From contig JABACO010000049.1 in assembly GCA_013339895.1 (NCBI GenBank), positions 90,001 through 154,000 of the forward strand: a DNA stretch of 64,000 bases, written 5' to 3'. Origin of the DNA: Ephydatia muelleri. Lineage: Eukaryota; Porifera; Demospongiae; Spongillida; Spongillidae. The position numbers were made by a program, and so were the translations under genes. This document shows, piece by piece, positions 21,321 through 33,180 of the stretch (the first letter of the stretch is position 1; each line of letters starts with the position of its first letter). The notes beneath the pieces are model-generated. The model saw nothing but the letters and a program-made list of their open reading frames with translations, had not been told where the DNA came from and did no database searches.

Positions 21321-22699
21321 GGGTCTGGGGAGGAGCCCCAGAAGCTTTGCAAACATAGCTATTTTGATGTTGACAAAAGTATTGTCAGAAGCAAGGAATA
21401 CAAAAACCTGTCTCACTTGAAAAAAATATTAATTGAAATATTAATCTACGTGCTAAAAGTGAGGCTGTTGTTGTAACTGTCATAGTGTCATGTTGAATGG
21501 CTACATAGTTAGTGAATTTCCTCCATGTTTCTCTTGCTCAAAGTAGCATACGAAGCAGCAGGGCACAAAAGACCAAACATCCACCATTAAGACATATGGA
21601 AAAGTCCTCGAGCAGTCTAGTGCCCTTTTTGTGCACATCACGTTGCGCAGCGGAAGAATTGGACTATTTACATATCGTGTCCTCCATTATAAGCCAGTGG
21701 TGTGTCCCCACCAGCTATATGACCCACCCATCTGAGTCATATAGCTGGTGGGGACATAGTATATGTGATCATTGCCCTCTTGGTCCTCTGGCTTACTTTG
21801 TGATGTTTGTGCAAATCATAGACAAGGTTATATAGCGGAACAGGAGGGCAGATACTCACCCCCACCCCCACCAGCTATATGACCCACCCCACCTTTGTTT
21901 ATGTGAGTGATAATTAATTAGAATACACTTTCTTCTGTCCCTCCCCCCATTCCAATGCCCTTTTAGAATAGCTCTGCACAGCGGAATAATTGGACTATTT
22001 ACATACCATGTCCTCCATTAAGCTGTTCTAAGCCAGTGGTGTGTTCCCCACCAGCTATATGACCCACCCATCTGGCTGGGCCCACCTTTGTTTATGCAGT
22101 GATTAATTAGATACACTTAGTTCCAGATGCCCAATGCCCTTTTAAAATGGCTCTGTGCATAGATATTAATAGATATCAGCAGGTGATTGTACTAATTTGC
22201 ATTACATAACTGCATTGCAAGGCTGAATATTTAGTGCAGGTCAATTAGATGGTGATTTTAAGCCACTGCAAATGCTAATGCTTGACTGATGGGAGCACTC
22301 CCCCATACCCCCTAGCTGGATGGGAGGGGCACCTACTCCCTCACCCAACCCATGCAGTCCCCTTCATAACAGCTGCCTATTACCACTCCACTTCTATCTT
22401 TACAGGATGGATGGACTCCACTGATGATGGCATCAATAGGTGGGCATGTCACATGTGTGCAGCTGCTGGTGGATAGGGGTGCACAGATCAACTATCAGGA
22501 CAAGGTGAGTGTAATTTGAGATCAGACCAATGTCTGTTGCTGACACATCCCTGATGTGGAGAGGGCATGGTGTATGTGATCATTGCCCTCATGGCCCTCT
22601 GTAACTAGCATAGGGGAGGGCTGGATATACATGTAGGAGAGTCCATCTAAGCAAGCCATGACATGGGTGCTGTTTTACATACATGTACTGGAGAGGGGG
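21320..22699. repeat. Segmental duplication, copy B (left part)
   Basis: Same landmarks as copy A and copy C; includes a local duplication of the CCAGCTATATGACCCACC block at about 21705-21885 and 22040-22080. It is interrupted at 22699/25590 by a young LTR element and resumes at 25590. Confidence 0.8.
22406..22504 (+). CDS. Ankyrin-repeat exon 2 of the ANK-ROCO-death gene
   Basis: A 99-bp phase 0-0 exon with CTTTACAG acceptor and GTGAGT donor, encoding one ankyrin repeat (DGWTPLMMASIGGHVTC...AQINYQDK). It differs from the 33467 copy at only a few codons. It lies about 200 bp before the LTR insertion, so that whole 2.9-kb element would be in the next intron. Confidence 0.78.
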
Positions 22700-22843
22700 T
22701 GTAGTGTATTTGGTATATATATGTTTGTATATGTAGGTCTGGGAACTAGTATGAATCGCGCATGTGCAGAGTGTTCTGTTGTTTTCTCCTCGTTGGTGAT
22801 TTAACATATTTGTGAACCCAAATTTGTGGTGCGGGACACTACA
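22700..22843 (+). mobile_element. 5' LTR, 144 bp
   Basis: Bounded by TGTAGTG and CACTACA. Contains TATATATATG near the start and a segment shared with the right LTR throughout. Confidence 0.88.
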
Positions 22844-22844
22844 C

Positions 22845-22862
22845 TGGCGACGAGGGTGGGAT
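22845..22862 (+). promoter_or_regulatory. Primer binding site, tRNA-Ser(GCU) type
   Basis: TGGCGACGAGGGTGGGAT starts one base after the LTR and overlaps the ATG at 22861. Same site as in the left-edge element. Confidence 0.75.
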
Positions 22863-25395
22863 GGCAACATTGGGAAAACTGGGTGAGTTTTCTTCGGAGT
22901 GCGAGTCATTGGTCGCGTATATTGAACGAGTGGAGGTGTATTTCTTGGCTAATAATATCGGAAACGAAAGAAAGGTTCCCGTTCTTCTAAGCGTGTTGGG
23001 AAGCAAGACATACGCTGTGTTGCGCGACTTATTGGCACCAACGAAACCTAAGGACAAATGCTTTGCAGAGTTGGTCGAGGTATTGAGCCGCCATTTTGAA
23101 CCAAAACCTATAATCATTGCTGAGCGTTTCCGTTTTCATAGGAGAGACCAAAAGTCGGGAGAATCAATAGCAGTTTTCTTATCTGAGCTTAGACGTTTAG
23201 CTGCCCACTGTTCCTTCGGTGCCTTTTTAGAAGAAGCGTTGAGAGATAGGTTGGTATGTGGAGTGACGAATGACACTATACAGCGGAGATTATTGACAGA
23301 AGCGGATTTGACGTTAAATCGCGCATTCGAAATTGCCCAAGGGATGGAAGCAGCAATGGGGTTTTGTGAGGGAATTAAGAACCCAGGGGGACAGCCTGAA
23401 CAGACTGTTGGAATGGTAGACGATCCTGGAGAACAGAAGATAGAGAAGATGGTGCAGGGCCCCTATAGAGTTTTATGCCAGTGTTGTGGGAGACGCGGTC
23501 ACCAGTTGCGAAATTGTCGGCAAAAAGGGCTTGTGTGTTTTAATTGTGGGAAGCAGGGCCATGTGGCTAGGATGTGTTCAAAGCAGAAGCAGGTACCTCG
23601 TTACCAAGGCCAGAAGGTAGAACAAGAAAGCAAGGGAGAATGTTTTGTGCAGACTGATGAAGAAGAGGAAGAATCAGTTGGTTGGTTGAACACAGTCTAT
23701 GTCCTCCGGAGGTCCTCCTCATCACAACCAATCACAGTGAAACTGAAGCTAAATGGAAAGGAGACACTTATGGAGTTGGACACAGGAGCAGCAGTGTCAA
23801 TCATCCCTGAGGCTGTGAGAAAAGAGTTGTTCCCTTCAAGCGTCTGTCAGCCCACGGCTACCTCATTACGGACGTACACTGGTGAACGAATAACTGTGAA
23901 GGGGATACTACCAGTGAAAGTAGAGTATGGATCTCAGCTGTATGATCTGAAGGTATTTGTAGTGAAAGGGGAGGGCCCTAGTCTCTTTGGGAGGGACTGG
24001 TTGAAGCATATACGTTTAGACTGGCATAAAATCCAACGGGTTACTGGACAAGAACCTGGAAATCTGGCACAATTGTTGAAGGAGTATAACGCAGTGTTTT
24101 CAGCAGAATTAGGGACAATAAAGACATTCAAAGCTAGGTTGGTACTGAAGAAGGGAGCATTGCCCAAGTTTTGTAGAGCACGAAGTGTACCTTTTGCTCT
24201 AAGGCCAGCGGTGGAAGCTGAATTAGATCGCTTAGAAAAATTAGGCATTTTAGAGAAGGTGTCCTACTCCGATTGGGCCACACCCATAGTTCCTGTGGTA
24301 AAAGGAGATGGTTCAGTGAGGATCTGTGGAGATTATAAAGTGACTTTAAACCCATGTTTAGAAGTGGATCAGTATCCCTTGCCTAAACCTGAAGAGTTAT
24401 TTGCAACCTTAGCAGGGGGTGAACAGTTTACTAAGATGGATTTGAGTCAAGCCTACTTACAGTTAGAACTGGAGGAGGAATCAAAAAGATTGGTGACAAT
24501 AAATACACATAAGGGGCTGTATAGGTTCAACCGCCTTCCATTTGGGGTTGCATCTGCACCAGCAATATTTCAAAAGGTGATGGAATCAGTGTTGCTGGGT
24601 ATACCTCGGGTGGTGTGCTACTTAGATGATATCCTAATAACTGGTTCTACTGTAGCTGAACATTTGCGGAATGTCGAGAGGGTACTGAAACAATTGCGAA
24701 CATTTGGTATTCAAGCTAAGAAGGATAAGTGTGCTTTTCAGAAAGAATCCTTAGAATTTTTAGGGCACGTGGTGGATAAGAAAGGGTTGCACACCTCTCC
24801 TAGGAAGGTCGAAGCCATTTTGCAAGCACCGGTTCCACAGAATAAGAAAGAATTGAGGTCGTTTTTGGGATTAGTACATTATTATGGGAAGTTCATTCCC
24901 AAATTGTCTAGTCTGTTAAGTCCTCTCAATGACCTGTTAAAAGAAGACCATCAGTGGCAATGGTGTCCAAGGTGCAATCAAGCTTTTGTGGCTGCAAAAG
25001 AAGCATTGTCCAGAGCTCCTGTGTTAGTACATTATGACCCTTCCTTACCTGTTAGGGTAGCAGGAGATGCTTCAGCATCTGGAATAGGAGCTGTTATTTC
25101 ACACATGTTTCCTGATGGTAGTGAACACCCAATAGCGTATGCATCTCGCACATTATCCAAGGCAGAATGCAACTATGCGCAATTGGAAAAGGAGGCACTT
25201 TCCTTGATTTTTGGAATCAAACGATTCCATATTTTCCTGTATGGCCGAACCTCCTGTGCTGGGGTGGGAAGTAGTGGTTCACATAAGGTACTACTATTAG
25301 GTGTGCTCTGGAGCGGTCGAAACTCTACTATAGGTGCACTTGAGGTGGTACTTCCAGGATTAGTTAGAGTTGACCCAGCGATCGGCTTGATGTGA
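22861..25395 (+). CDS. Gypsy Gag-Pol, truncated after RNase H
   Basis: 844 codons. Gag about residues 1-190; double CCHC zinc knuckle about 206-240 (CCGRRGHQLRNC and CFNCGKQGHVARMC); aspartic protease with LDTGAAVS about 305; reverse transcriptase with YLDD about 587; RNase H with AGDASASGIGAV about 735 to YGR near residue 796. From about 25252 the frame runs into inverted sequence and ends after some 48 unrelated residues. Integrase is therefore absent. The start follows the primer site directly, as in the left-edge element; that element is roughly half-identical in Gag by eye. Confidence 0.9.
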   Translation: MATLGKLGEFSSECESLVAYIERVEVYFLANNIGNERKVPVLLSVLGSKTYAVLRDLLAPTKPKDKCFAELVEVLSRHFEPKPIIIAERFRFHRRDQKSGESIAVFLSELRRLAAHCSFGAFLEEALRDRLVCGVTNDTIQRRLLTEADLTLNRAFEIAQGMEAAMGFCEGIKNPGGQPEQTVGMVDDPGEQKIEKMVQGPYRVLCQCCGRRGHQLRNCRQKGLVCFNCGKQGHVARMCSKQKQVPRYQGQKVEQESKGECFVQTDEEEEESVGWLNTVYVLRRSSSSQPITVKLKLNGKETLMELDTGAAVSIIPEAVRKELFPSSVCQPTATSLRTYTGERITVKGILPVKVEYGSQLYDLKVFVVKGEGPSLFGRDWLKHIRLDWHKIQRVTGQEPGNLAQLLKEYNAVFSAELGTIKTFKARLVLKKGALPKFCRARSVPFALRPAVEAELDRLEKLGILEKVSYSDWATPIVPVVKGDGSVRICGDYKVTLNPCLEVDQYPLPKPEELFATLAGGEQFTKMDLSQAYLQLELEEESKRLVTINTHKGLYRFNRLPFGVASAPAIFQKVMESVLLGIPRVVCYLDDILITGSTVAEHLRNVERVLKQLRTFGIQAKKDKCAFQKESLEFLGHVVDKKGLHTSPRKVEAILQAPVPQNKKELRSFLGLVHYYGKFIPKLSSLLSPLNDLLKEDHQWQWCPRCNQAFVAAKEALSRAPVLVHYDPSLPVRVAGDASASGIGAVISHMFPDGSEHPIAYASRTLSKAECNYAQLEKEALSLIFGIKRFHIFLYGRTSCAGVGSSGSHKVLLLGVLWSGRNSTIGALEVVLPGLVRVDPAIGLM

Positions 25396-25447
25396 TCAAT
25401 ATGTCTTTTCCACAACACATCGTCCCGTATTTGAACCACATAAGAGG
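25252..25447 (-). pseudogene. Inverted integrase C-terminus inside the element
   Basis: Read on the minus strand this segment gives SYVVQIRDDVLWKRHIDHIKP, the typical gypsy Pol C-terminal motif (usual form VWKRHxDHI), followed by a Ser/Thr/Pro-rich tail. It is therefore in reverse orientation relative to the rest of pol. The junction with RNase H is near 25252; the other junction meets the right LTR, which lacks its first two bases. Confidence 0.8.
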
Positions 25448-25589
25448 TAGTGTATTTGGTATATATATGTTTGTATATGTAGGTCTGGGAACTAGTATGA
25501 ATCGCGCATGTGCAGAGTGTTCTGTTGTTTTCTCCTCGTTGGTGATTTAACATATTTGTGAACCCAAATTTGTGGTGCGGGACACTACA
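25448..25589 (+). mobile_element. 3' LTR, 142 bp
   Basis: Reads identical to the 5' LTR except that its first TG is missing at the junction with the inverted segment. Confidence 0.88.
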
Positions 25590-25875
25590 GGGGGGTGGGG
25601 CACAAAGTGGAGCATGAGGGCAGATGCCCCCCCACCAGCTATACATGTACATGTATGACCCACCCACCTGGCTGGGCCCATCTTTGTTTATGCGGTGATT
25701 AATTAGAATACACTTAGTTCTTCACCTTTCCCCTTCCCCCTCCAATGCCCTTTTAGAATGGCTCTGGGCTTAGATATAATAAGGTAATTCTACTAATTTA
25801 CATTACATATCTGCATTGCAAGGCCGAATATTTAGTGCAGTAAGGTTGTTGGCTTTTCCATGTTTAACGTTTACT
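25590..25875. repeat. Segmental duplication, copy B (right part)
   Basis: Continuation of copy B after the LTR insertion, matching 19470-19770 and 34036-34310. Confidence 0.75.
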
Positions 25876-25884
25876 CATACGTGT

Positions 25885-27137
25885 TTAAGTGGTGACTTGA
25901 GTGAAAAGGGCACTGTCTGTGGTGTCCGACAAGCTTGATGTAAACATATCTTTCTAAGAATACTAGTGCACACAGTATACCTGTAGTGAATCAACTCAAT
26001 CACATACAACTACAATACGATACATATACTGATAAATGGAGTATGTGAGTTCACAATCCTCCCCTTCATTCAGACACTGGTGTCTAAATAGTGTGTTGGC
26101 TTCTTGATCGTCGGTCCATACCTGGTGATAATTGTCCGTTGTCCAAATGGTTCCTGCGTTGATGGGAGGGCCAATGGTGATGTGGAGTTCACCGAGGTTA
26201 GCTTCCCAGGCATGTCACCAGGTTCTGTGTCACTAGAGTCAGGTAATACCTCTGGGACTGGGTTATGACAGCTGGCATGGGTACCTCAGGTATTATGGGT
26301 AGCTCTGGTCAGCAGAGTCACCTTGCCTGTCCAACCTCCACTCTTGTTCAACTGCCATGCTACCTGGTTCATCTTCTATTCCATTTCCAACACCTGTAGT
26401 AGTCATCTGGTCTGCATGTCTCTTCCACACTCCACCCCCATCTATTTCCACCTTGCATGACTTGCTGCCCAATTGTGGCTGTTTGCCACCGAGAATGACC
26501 AGACCTGTAATCCCTAACCATAACTCCGTTTCCAACATCACAAATGCGTTCAACAGCTGCAGAGCTCCTGTCGAGTGACATTTTAAAACACTGATTTCCT
26601 CAAGTCTGGCTTCAAGAGACTGAGTCTGCATTGTAGATAATCAATGTTGCCGGTGTGGCTTCTGTGGTAGAATGTCTTGTGTTTCGGTAGTTCAATAAGA
26701 AGCTGGCCAGGCTGTGCTGCAGTGTGTCCATCTCTTTTTAATACCCTTAATGCTTGTTTTAATGTTTGAATGAAGCATTCCACTAGACCATTTGTGGCTG
26801 GATGATATGGACTAGTGAGGTGCTTTACATGTATGTTATTCAAGGCCAGGAAATAGTTCAAATCCTGCTGAAGTGAACTGGGGCCCATTATCTGTTACCA
26901 TTTGCAGCGGTATTCCCCACCAGGCAAAGATAGCATGCAGTTCATCCACTGTCCTGTCTGTGGTGGTTTCATCCATTGCCACAACCTCCGCTTCAAATAG
27001 GCATTCACAATGACCAAGAAGTTTTCCCCCTGAAATAGTCCCTCAAACTCCACATACATGTAGATCCTCCTCCACGGAGTACCGTATCCCATGGGTGTAG
27101 ACTCCAGAACCTGATAGGAATATAGCTTGAAGTTCAC
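25885..27137 (-). pseudogene. Old gypsy pol debris, copy 3 (integrase and 3' part)
   Basis: Integrase core at 26895-27137 with RIYMYVEFEGLFQG and FLVIVNAYLK; integrase C-terminal half at 26583-26888 with LNNIHVKHLTSPYHPATNG and VECFIQTLKQAL. The catalytic Glu region reads NGLVECF, so the acidic residue is retained. A 3' untranslated part at 25885-26580 is shared with copy 1. Stops and a missing segment between the two blocks make it non-functional. Confidence 0.82.
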
Positions 27138-29741
27138 CTAACCCCATATCTGTTGAATAGGTGACTCCTCCCACATTCATTATCCTACCCCCCCCACCTA
27201 CATGATGTAGATGCACATTCAGTGCATGGCAAAGTATGGGTTCATTATAGTGGCCTGGGAATGACGCAACGCTCAAGGTCTGTGAGGCCTTATTGACTGT
27301 GTGCAGTTTGTTTCTGTTGTTGAAGTGTGTGATGACTCTTAGTGTTCTATCCTCTGGAGAGTCTATTAATAGAGTGATGAGGCTTGTTGTATGGGGAGGG
27401 GGATATGTATGAGGGAGTACTGTATGTTCCTCACAGTGGAGACTTTGCCTTATTTCAATGTTAGCAGAATGTGCTGTTGAACTGTGTGTGGTGTTGGTCC
27501 TTGTGTCCTGTCACTTTGTGTACAATACTAGAACGATGGGTAGTGTGTTATTGTACTGTATCTGACATTGGTGGTACACCCACCCTCATACTGTAGTTGT
27601 TCCTTGGATCTTGAGTTGATTTTCAAGTGTTCCGTCATTGAAAACTAGCTCGAAGCTTGAAACAGGGTTTCGCCAAATATAGAAATTGCAACCCAAAGCC
27701 ATACCCATTATTATATCTCTTGCAGTTTTGAGAGCAAAGTTGTCAATGACGGAACTAAAATATACTCAAGATCCTTGTTTCCGAATACAAATGGAGTTTT
27801 ATGGCGAAATTGACAATTAAAAAAAGACTCTGTTTACCCTGGGACAAAAAATATGTTTGTGGCAGCAGGTATGTGACTAGAAACAAAATAGTACAAAATA
27901 TGTGTGGGTGATAAAGTATGTTATTGTACTGTATCTGTATCTGACATTGGTGTTACTCCCTTCATGATATGCACTTATCATTACAGTGGGGAGAAACTGC
28001 ACTGATGTATGAAGGCTTCATTCATCATATAATATTACGTGTACCATTCAATGGTCATTACATGTGTGCACCGGAATACTAGCTGAAAAACTTACACTTT
28101 CTGTGCCTTGATTGCACTTTAAATGCGGCTCAAGAACCTGATAGGATAGCTTGAGCTTCACCAAACTCCATAGCTATTGAATAGGTGTCTCCTCCCACGT
28201 TCATTATTACCTCAATCTAGACCCCACTACCCCCCTCCCCTCCCCCTCCACCTACATGATGTATCCAGTGCATTGCAAAGTATGGGTACAATGTATGGTG
28301 GTCTGGAGATGAGGAAATGAGGCCTTATTGAAACAAGTAGTTTAGGGTTTATAGCCTTTCCTGCATAATGAAAATCGATTTTTTCCGAATAGGTTTTTGC
28401 CACTGCTGAATACCTAGGTTATTCAGGTTATGGTGCTTGTGGGGTGCACACTGAGAAGATAATTTATGTCTGCACAGAAATCAACATGGTTTTGCACCAA
28501 ACTAGAGCTATGCATATCACTTGAAAACACAGAGACACAACGTTCTACAGTGGCATGTGTTTGCCATATGGAGTTTAATAAATTGTCTGTCTTTACCAGG
28601 TACTTGTACATATCAATAGTAATTGTAAACCTAACCATCCAACACTAACTACTGAGACCAGACATCACCATTAAAAACTCAACCCACATCACCTACATGT
28701 ACAATCACGTACTCCATATGGGTCAATACACCTCATTTGACAAAGCAGATGGACAGCACCTCTCAGATTTTGATGCAACTTCCCATATATAGATGTCTTC
28801 ATATAAGAAGACATTTGACCATTTATTACTTTAATAACATTAATGGTTTAGGAGATACACATTGCTGAATAATTAACCACGTTACTGATAAGCTCAACTT
28901 TGAAATGCCTTATCTTTATTCCCACTTTAAACATAGTTGCATGTTTGAAATCAAATCCAAGATCTTAGGATTTACAATTTTGGAGGGAAGTCAAAGGGTT
29001 AAATAATAAATCAGTTTATAACAGAAATTTCACAAATACTGTATGAAGAAGGTTGATAATCACCACTTTTTTACCAGTGTGGATACAACATTGAACTTAG
29101 TGTTTTTGCAAAATAAAAATGTTGATTATAAATAACCCTTGAGAACCTCAAATGGTTTTATGTGCAACTGCCATTTTGAGTGGATTTAACAATAAGTGTG
29201 GCTAAGTGGGTTACATAACATTCCAACCTCAGCAATCAAAACTATAATGTAAACTGTTTACACTAACATGTGGGATGGACATGGCTTGTGCATTTAATAA
29301 TAGATGCGTACATTATCAAGTGCATGCGTTGCTGCCATGATTTCCTGGCTTGTTAAAGAGTAAGTCCGTCCTGTAGCTGTTGAGGGACTCACCAGTGTAA
29401 GTATAGCTTATGGATCAATCTCCATTATGTCCTAGTGCCGTCAGTAAACATATGATTTTTGCAGGTAGTTGTGGGTGAAGAAAATTCACTTCTACAAGTC
29501 ATGCTTCCTTATCTTTTAGATACGGAAGCACGACTTGTAGAAGTGAATAGAGTTTTATGATGAAATTCACAATAAAAAAAGACTCTGTTTACCCTGGGAC
29601 AAAATATATGTTTGTGGCAGCAGGTACGTGACTAGAAACAAAACAGTACATAATATGTGTGGGTGATAAAGTGTGTTATTGTACTGTATCTGTATCTGGC
29701 ATTGGTGGTACTCCCATGACGATATGCACTTATCATTACAG
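27138..29741. other. Intron of the ankyrin gene with a duplicated exon unit
   Basis: No other gene recognised. 27790-28012 repeats the intron-exon unit of 29548-29770, including its ATCATTACAG acceptor. A small hairpin with CACTTCTACAAGTC arms lies at 29487-29550. Confidence 0.6.
27987..28012 (+). pseudogene. Broken ankyrin exon
   Basis: After the acceptor ATCATTACAG the sequence TGGGGAGAAACTGCACTGATG matches the start of the 30422 exon, then TATG appears before AAGGCTTCA, and the match stops without a donor. It is a dead copy of the same exon family. Confidence 0.65.
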
Positions 29742-29843
29742 GGTGGACAGACTGCACTAATGATGGCTTATTACAGTGGGCACATAGAATGTGCGAAGAT
29801 GCTAGTGGAAAAGGGTGCACAGGTCAACATTCAGGGGCCCACA
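29742..29843 (+). CDS. Ankyrin-repeat exon 3 of the ANK-ROCO-death gene
   Basis: A 102-bp phase 0-0 exon between ATCATTACAG and GTGAGT. It encodes one ankyrin repeat (GGQTALMMAYYSGHIECAKMLVEKGAQVNIQ...). It is one codon longer than the other repeat exons, and more diverged from the DGWTPLM type, so it predates the recent copies. Confidence 0.78.
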
Positions 29844-30421
29844 GTGAGTTTAAGTGGTGTCATTATACACTGTGTACTGTACATGCAATGCAGCATGTAG
29901 CCAGAGTCCCCAGTTGTGAAAGATGACGTGTGTGAAGGGACCCTGTTTAGTGGATGGCTGCCATGTTATTTAATTTCCAAGATCAGTACAAAGATGCCTA
30001 CATCAGTAACAATCATGATAGAAATGTGGAACCATTGCATACTACATGTACTTCCCCCATTGCAATACCAGATGGGTGCATGTAAACATGACCTTCACTG
30101 GCTGTGTTGGGACGTCATGACAATGTCATTGCTAACTGCAATGTATATACACTATGATGTATACAAAATCACTGTGCATGTATTGAGGATATCATAAGCA
30201 CTCTCCAAAACTCCTGGAACTCCACCCAAGACCCTATTGTCATAGGGGATCACCCCACCCACACCCATCCCAGGTCCCTCTCCCCTAAATCCTGTATCCT
30301 TCACTGATGTGAGTGTTGAAATAGTGTAGTTGTGCACAGTAGTACAACAATCGGTAGTGTGTTTCTTTACTGTATCTGGTGATGATGGTGCTCTCATGAT
30401 GATATGCGCTTATCATTACAG

Positions 30422-30520
30422 TGGGGAGAGACCGCACTGATGAAGGCTTCAGAGAAAGGGCAGGTGGAGTGTGTGAAGGTGCTTTTGCATGGTGGTGTAC
30501 AGGTCAATGTTCAGAACAAG
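30422..30520 (+). CDS. Ankyrin-repeat exon 4 of the ANK-ROCO-death gene
   Basis: A 99-bp phase 0-0 exon between ATCATTACAG and GTGAGT, encoding WGETALMKASEKGQVECVKV...VNVQNK, one ankyrin repeat. The introns preceding 27987, 29742 and 30422 are paralogous near the acceptor. Confidence 0.78.
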
Positions 30521-30714
30521 GTGAGTGCAGTGTTACGTAATTAAATTACAAGTAATGAAATTATACTTGGGGAGATGCACACAACCGATGCGCAAAAGGA
30601 GAAATTCAAACAACGTTTATTAGTTGATTTTGTTCCATCATTGAAAGTAGCTTGAAATGTGAAATAGGTACCTCCAAATATTAAAATTGCAATTATTGAA
30701 TGTGTGTACATGTA

Positions 30715-31767
30715 ACTCCGTTTCCAACATCACAAATGCGTTCAACAGCTGCAGACCTCAACAGCTCCTGTCGAGTGACATTTTAAAACACTGATTCCCT
30801 CAAGTTAGGCTTCAAGAGACTGAGTCTGCATTGTAGATAATCAATGTTGCCGGTGTGGCTTCTGTGGTAGAATGTCTTGTGTTTCGGTAGTTCAATAAGA
30901 AGCTGGCCAGGCTGTGCTGCAGTGTGTCCATCTCTTTTTAATACCCTTAATGCTTGTTTTAATGTTTGAATGAAGCATTCCACTAGACCATTTGTGGCTG
31001 GAGGATATGGACTAGTGAGGTGCTTTACATGTATGTTATTCAAGGCCAGGAAATAGTTTGAATCCTGCTGAAGTGAACTGGGGCCCATTATCTGTTACCA
31101 TTTGCAGCGGTATTCCCACCAGGCAAAGATAGCACACAGTTCATCCACTGTCCTGTTTGTGGTGGTTTCATCCATTGCCACAACCTCCGCTTCAAATAGG
31201 CATTCACAATGACCAAGAAACTTTTCCCCTGAAATGGTCCCTCAAACTCCACATACATGTAGATCCTCCTCCTCGGAGTACCGTATCCCATGGGTGTAGA
31301 GGGGTTAATTTGTGGTCTCCATCATCTGGCACCCTCCACAGCGTTCGGCAGCACCCTTAATGTCCTTGTCAATGTGAGGACACCACACATGTACTTCTTC
31401 TGTGTCCTCACCTGTTTGCTGATGTGAATGGGTAGCCTAGACAGTGTCCACATTAGCATGTTGGGTTGTTCTACGGTATGTGATATTGTAGGAATATCAA
31501 TATCCTGAAAAATAGTGGTCAGCCATGAGCTCGCGTAAAATGAATGCCATACAGGTATTGGTGGAAGTACTTCACTCCCCATGCCATCACCAGTTCTTCT
31601 ATGTCTATTTGGGCATAGCTACGTTCCACTGATGTTAATGTTCGTGAAGCACATGCCACTGGTCTCTCCACTCCATCAGGCATAATGTGGGATAGCACTG
31701 CCCCAAGCCCATATGGGCTTATATCGCATGATAGGGTCAGTGGTAGTTCTGAGTTGAAATAAATCAC
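30715..31767 (-). pseudogene. Old gypsy pol debris, copy 4 (RNase H and integrase)
   Basis: RNase H at 31519-31767 with LTLSCDISPYGLGAVLSHI and YGIHF; linker HTVEQPNMLMWTLSRLP at about 31430-31480; integrase core at 31088-31291 with FEGPFQG; integrase C-terminal half at 30783-31088. Nearly the same sequence as copies 2 and 3 where they overlap, pointing to duplication of the debris rather than separate insertions. Confidence 0.82.
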
Positions 31768-33180
31768 CTGTATAATTTAGGGTGGCTGAATACGGCATCC
31801 ATATTCATGTGATGTGATGTACCTCAAACTGTACTCTCTTCATGTATATGTATGTCATGTGTGGTTTAACCTGTTGTTATGGGTTCATTAATGGTTTACT
31901 GGCTATCTAAAATATTAAATTCGACAACAGGTCAAAATGGTGATCTCCGTTTCAATTTCAGGTCTGAAATCAAAAGCCAAGGGCAAATCCAGGTTTATTT
32001 TGCCGGGTGGTTGGGGTAGGCTAGGGGAGTATGAGGTGAGAGAATGTGGGAGGAGTACTGTATCCCATCCAGCCAGATAGGGGAGCGCTCTAACCTCCCC
32101 CTTTTAGGGTCTGGGGAGGAGCCCTAGAAGCTTTGCAAACGTAGCTATTTTAATGTTGACAAAAGTATTGTCAGAAGAAAGGAATACAAAAAGACTCTCT
32201 CACTTGACAAATTAATCTACGTGCTAAAAGTGAGGCTGCTATTGTTGTAACTGTCATAGTGTCATGTTGAATGGCTACACAGTAAGTGACTTTCCTCCAT
32301 ATTTCTCTCCCTCACAGTAGCATACGAAGCAGCAGGGGACAAAAGACCAATATATGACCCGCCTACCTGGTGGGTCATATAGCTGGTGGGGACATAGTAT
32401 ATATGATCATTGCCCTCATGGTCCTCTGGCTTACTTTGTGATGTTTGTGCAAATCATAGACAAGGTGGAACAGGAGGGCAGATACCCACCTCCACCAGCT
32501 ATATGACCCACCCACCTAGCTAGGTCCACCTTTGTTTATGTGATAATTATAAATTACAATACACAAAGCACCCACAAATCGATCGATACCACATTTTGTT
32601 TAGTTGATGACAGTAAAACATGCACAGACCCTGTTGGTAATAATCACTGGTTTACGGCCGTCTATACACAATAACCACTGACAATGTCGTGCTATACACG
32701 GCCAGGGCTGCGTAAGCAAAATGTGCAACTTCCGTGTATAATCGGTTAACATATTGGAGAGGAGAGAGGGTGTGGCTTGGGGTGGAGCATGGGGGCAGAA
32801 GCCCTCCCTTCCCCTCCCCACCAGGTATATGGCCCACCCACCTGGCTGGGCCCACCTTTGTTTATGCTATGCAGTGATTAATTAAAATACACTTAGTTCC
32901 TTTCCCCCAATGCCCTTTTAGAATGGCTCTGTGCATAGATATCAATGGATATCAGCAGGTTATTGTACTAATTTGCATTACATAACTGCTTTGCAAGGCC
33001 AAATATTTAGTGCAGGTAAATTAGTTGTTGATTTTAAGCCACTGCAAATGCTAATGCTTGACCGATGGGAGCACTCCCCATACCCCCTAGCTGGATGGGA
33101 GGGGCACCTACTCCCTCACCCAACCCATGCAGTCCCCTTCATAACAGCTGCCTATTACCACTCCACTTCTATCTTTACAG

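Larger units (their letters stand above)
22700..25589 (+). mobile_element. Young Ty3/gypsy element with internal deletion and inversion
   Basis: LTRs at 22700-22843 and 25448-25589 read as identical apart from the first two bases missing from the right copy. Flanks give GGGGG on both sides as a possible 5-bp target duplication. Paralogous sequence at 19460 and 34030 shows the empty site. Inside are an intact gag, protease, RT and RNase H frame, but most of integrase is deleted and its C-terminal part is inverted. It cannot transpose without help. Confidence 0.88.

Noticed and set aside
25173..25667. A 164-residue minus-strand gene
   Set aside because: It is the inverted integrase tail joined to antisense LTR and antisense RNase H sequence.
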